Origin: Hydractinia symbiolongicarpus
Taxonomy: Eukaryota > Cnidaria > Hydrozoa > Anthoathecata > Hydractiniidae
Length of the DNA stretch: 64,000 nt
Reading direction: 5' to 3'
Assembly (NCBI RefSeq): GCF_029227915.1
Contig: NC_079880.1
Coordinates: forward strand, 5,644,001-5,708,000
The notes under the pieces are model-generated. The model was not told where the DNA came from, searched no databases, and saw only the letters and a list, made by a program, of their open reading frames with translations. Positions 61,015 through 64,000 of this stretch are shown here, one piece after another; within the stretch, counting starts at the first letter, position 1; every line of letters begins with the position of its first letter. A program made the translations under genes and the position numbers.

Positions 61015-64000
61015 GTACTTTCTTTGTATACTTTTGACTATACGGGCCAAGCCGGGATTTACGGAAAATCGCGGGTTTTCGTTTGCCGGCGATTAAACTT
61101 CTTTTATTCAGCGTCTCATCAAAAATGAAAACATTTTTAAAAACTACAAGTCTTATGCGTTTTAGTGGTGAAAAAATAATTTAAAAAATCGTTCTGGAAA
61201 TGAGTTTACTCACAGGGTACTTTCTTTGTATACTTTTGACTATACGGGCCAAGCCCGGGATTTACGGGAAATCACGGGTTTTCGTTTGCCGGCGATTAAA
61301 CTTCTTTTATTCAGCGTCTCATCAAAAATGAAAACATTTTTGAAAACTACAAGTCTCATGCGTTTTAGTGGTGAAAAAATAATTTAAAAAATCGTTCAAG
61401 AAATGAGTTTACTCCCTGGGTACTTTCTTTGTATACTTTTGACTATACAGGCCAAGCTGGGATTTACGGGAAATCGCGGGTTTTCGTTTGCCGGCGATTA
61501 AACTTCTTTTATTCAGCGTCTCATCAAAAATGAAAACATTTTTAAAAACTACAAGTCTTTTGCGTTTTAGTGGTGAAAAAATAATTTAAAAAATCGTTCT
61601 GGAAATGAGTTTACTCACAGGGTACTTTCTTTGTATACTTTTGACTATACGGGCCAAGCCCGGGGTTTACGGGAAATCTCGGGTTTTCGTTTGCCGGCGA
61701 TTAAACTTCTTTTATTCAGCGTCTCATCAAAAATGAAAACATTTTTAAAACTACAAGTCTCATGCGTTTTAGTGGTCAAAAAATAAATTAAAAAATCGTT
61801 CTGGAAATGAGTTTACTCACAGGGTACTTTCTTTGTATACATTCGACTATACGGGCCAAGCCCGGGATTTACGGGAAATCGCGGGTTTTCGTTTGCCGGC
61901 GATTAAACCTCTTTCATTAAGCGTCTCATCAAAAATGAAAACATTTCTGAAAACTAAAAGTCTCATGCGTTTTAGTGGTGAAAAAAAAATTTAAAAAATC
62001 GTTCGGGAAATGAGTTTACTTCCTGGGTACTTTCTTTGTATACATTCGACTATACGGGCCAAGCCCGGGATTTACGGGAAATCGCGGGATTTCGTTTGCC
62101 GGCAAATAAACCTCTTTTATTAAGCGTCTCATCAAAAATGAAAACATTTTTAAAAACTACAAGTCTTATGCGTTTAAGTGGTGAAAAAATAATTTAAAAA
62201 ATCGTTCTGGAATTGAGTTTACTCACAGGGTACTTCCTTTGTATACATGCGACTATCCGTGCCAAGCCCGGGATATACGGGAAATCGCGGGTTTTCGTTT
62301 GCCGGCGATTAAACTGCTTTTATTCAGCGTCTCATCAAAAATGAAAACAATCTTGAAAACTACAAGTCTCATGCGTTTTAGTGGTGAAAAAATAATTTAA
62401 AAAATCGTTCGGGAAATGAGTTTATTCCCTGGGTACTTTCTTTGTATACTTTTGACTATACGGGCCAAGCCGGGATTTACGGGAAATCGCGGGTTTTCGT
62501 TTGCCGGCGATTAAACTTCTTTTATTCAGCGTCTCATCAAAAATGAAAACATTTTTAAAAACTACAAGTCTTATGCGTTTTAGTGGTGAAAAAATAATTT
62601 AAAAAATCGTTCTGGAAATGAGTTTACTCACAGGGTACTTTCTTTGTATACTTTTGACTATACGGGCCAAGCCCGGGATTTACGGGAAATCACGGGTTTT
62701 CGTTTGCCGGCGATTAAACTTCTTTTATTCAGCGTCTCATCAAAAATGAAAACATTTTTGAAAACTACAAGTCTCATGCGTTTTAGTGGTGAAAAAATAA
62801 TTTAAAAAATCGTTCAAGAAATGAGTTTACACCCTGGGTACTTTCTTTGTATACTTTTGACTATACAGGCCAAGCTGGGATTTACGGGAAATCGCGGGTT
62901 TTCGTTTGCCGGCGATTAAACTTCTTTTATTCAGCGTCTCATCAAAAATGAAAACATTTTTAAAAACTACAAGTCTTTTGCGTTTTAGTGGTGAAAAAAT
63001 AATTTAAAAAATCGTTCTGGAAATGAGTTTACTCACAGGGTACTTTCTTTGTATACTTTTGACTATACGGGCCAAGCCCGGGGTTTACGGGAAATCTCGG
63101 GTTTTCGTTTGCCGGCGATTAAACTTCTTTTATTCAGCGTCTCATCAAAAATGAAAACATTTTTAAAACTACAAGTCTCATGCGTTTTAGTGGTGAAAAA
63201 ATAAATTAAAAAATCGTTCTGGAAATGAGTTTACTCACAGGGTACTTTCTTTGTATACATTCGACTATACGGGCCAAGCCCGGGATTTACGGGAAATCGC
63301 GGGTTTTCGTTTGCCGGCGATTAAACCTCTTTCATTAAGCGTCTCATCAAAAATGAAAACATTTCTGAAAACTAAAAGTCTCATGCGTTTTAGTGGTGAA
63401 AAAAAAATTTAAAAAATCGTTCGGGAAATGAGTTTACTTCCTGGGTACTTTCTTTGTATACATTCGACTATACGGGCCAAGCCCGGGATTTACGGGAAAT
63501 CGCGGGATTTCGTTTGCCGGCAAATAAACCTCTTTTATTAAGCGTCTCATCAAAAATGAAAACATTTTTAAAAACTACAAGTCTTATGCGTTTAAGTGGT
63601 GAAAAAATAATTTAAAAAATCGTTCTGGAATTGAGTTTACTCACAGGGTACTTCCTTTGTATACATGCGACTATCCGTGCCAAGCCCGGGATATACGGGA
63701 AATCGCGGGTTTTCGTTTGCCGGCGATTAAACTGCTTTTATTCAGCGTCTCATCAAAAATGAAAACAATCTTGAAAACTACAAGTCTCATGCGTTTTAGT
63801 GGTGAAAAAATAATTTAAAAAATCGTTCGGGAAATGAGTTTATTCCCTGGGTACTTTCTTTGTATACTTTTGACTATACGGGCCAAGCCGGGATTTACGG
63901 GAAATCGCGGGTTTTCGTTTGCCGGCGATTAAACTTCTTTTATTCAGCGTCTCATCAAAAATGAAAACATTTTTAAAAACTACAAGTCTTATGCGTTTTA
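61015..64000. repeat. 7-monomer higher-order repeat, 1,418 bp period, open at right edge
   Basis: Copy 1 is about 61,015-62,432, copy 2 about 62,433-63,850, and a third copy starts at 63,851 and leaves the window. Markers 1,418 bp apart include TTTTTAAAACTAC (61,742 and 63,160), TACTTCCTTTG (62,231 and 63,649), GCGTTTAAGTGG, GCGACTATCC and ACAATCTTGAAAAC. I found only about three substitutions between copies (ACGGAAAATC, GGTCAAAA and TTACACCC). Related but less complete versions lie at about 11.8-12.7, 15.1-16.0, 17.0-17.8, 41.4-42.5, 52.6-54.3 and 55.9-57.3 kb. Confidence 0.9.
63830..64000. repeat. Partial monomer at right edge
   Basis: The last unit begins at 63,830 and is cut at about position 171, inside GTTTTAGTGG. 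The array continues beyond the right edge. Confidence 0.95.

Larger units (their letters stand above)
1..64000. repeat. Satellite DNA array, ~202 bp monomer, head-to-tail
   Basis: The whole window is one tandem array. Unit starts (first G of GGAAATGAG) at 61, 263, 466, 669 and 871 give monomers of 202, 203, 203 and 202 bp, and the last unit starts at 63,830. That implies about 315 complete monomers averaging 202.4 bp. All are in the same orientation. I saw no inverted monomer, no unrelated insertion and no stretch of non-repeat DNA, so there is no intergenic region to describe separately. A long homogeneous array like this is typical of eukaryotic centromeric, pericentromeric or subtelomeric heterochromatin. 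I do not recognise the satellite family and cannot name the species. Confidence 0.98.

Noticed and set aside
1-64000. CRISPR array
   Set aside because: The repeat unit is continuous over about 202 bp with no unique spacers, and there are no cas-like genes. Variation is scattered substitution.
1-64000. Transposon, LTR or rDNA spacer content
   Set aside because: I saw no terminal inverted repeats, target-site duplications, long open frames or rRNA-like sequence. Block ends coincide with monomer-register exchanges.
1-64000. Bacterial or phage origin
   Set aside because: There is no coding density, operon, tRNA or ribosome binding pattern. Tens of kilobases of one ~200 bp tandem unit are characteristic of eukaryotic satellite DNA.

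Overview
This window is a single block of tandemly repeated satellite DNA from end to end. It begins and ends inside a repeat unit. I found no protein-coding gene, no RNA gene and no transposon insertion. The unit is a 202-203 bp monomer, always in the same head-to-tail orientation. About 315 complete copies lie between base 61 and base 63,829 (mean about 202.4 bp), with a partial copy at each edge. Nearly all variation is single-base substitution and one-base indels. An array of this size and type is typical of eukaryotic centromeric, pericentromeric or subtelomeric heterochromatin. The sequence itself does not name the species. GC is about 38% in a consensus I counted by hand, and CpG is not depleted.

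The array is strongly organised above the monomer level. Two monomer classes tend to alternate: P (CTCCCTGGG, usually 202 bp) and Q (CGTTCTGG followed by CTCACAGGG, often 203 bp with GCCCGGG). This gives a blurred dimer of about 405 bp. Rarer variants mark individual monomers and expose many larger duplications, with periods of 608 bp (3 monomers), 810 (4), 1,012 (5), 1,418 (7), 1,620 (8), 1,823 (9), 2,024 (10), 4,048 (20), 4,252 (21) and 5,064-5,266 (25-26).

Layout: 1-6.3 kb is a mosaic of three rearranged copies of one block. 6.3-13.6 kb is mixed and holds a very recent 810 bp tetramer duplication at 9.5-11.1 kb. 14.0-17.8 kb is a 9-monomer block present twice. 18.2-26.3 kb is a 20-monomer block present twice, each copy containing an 8-monomer repeat, with a partial third copy to 28.5 kb. 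27.6-36 kb combines a 9-monomer tandem duplication with a 25/26-monomer duplication. 36-40.2 kb holds fresh trimer and tetramer duplications. 40.2-46.4 kb resembles 9.4-13.5 kb and contains a 10-monomer duplication. 45.8-53.6 kb has 21-, 5- and 3-monomer duplications. 53-59 kb has a shuffled duplication of about 15 monomers. 61.0-64.0 kb is a clean 7-monomer higher-order repeat whose third copy runs off the right edge.

Inside each monomer, the base composition is strongly uneven. A G-run cluster fits the canonical intramolecular G-quadruplex pattern in the 202 bp form. About 45 bp further on is a 9 bp inverted repeat with a 4-base loop, followed by a 19 bp pure A/T stretch. No selection or function is proved. 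The best-supported reading is a structural satellite evolving by unequal exchange and block amplification. Short open frames of 61-82 codons recur only because the repeat recurs, and I reject them as genes.
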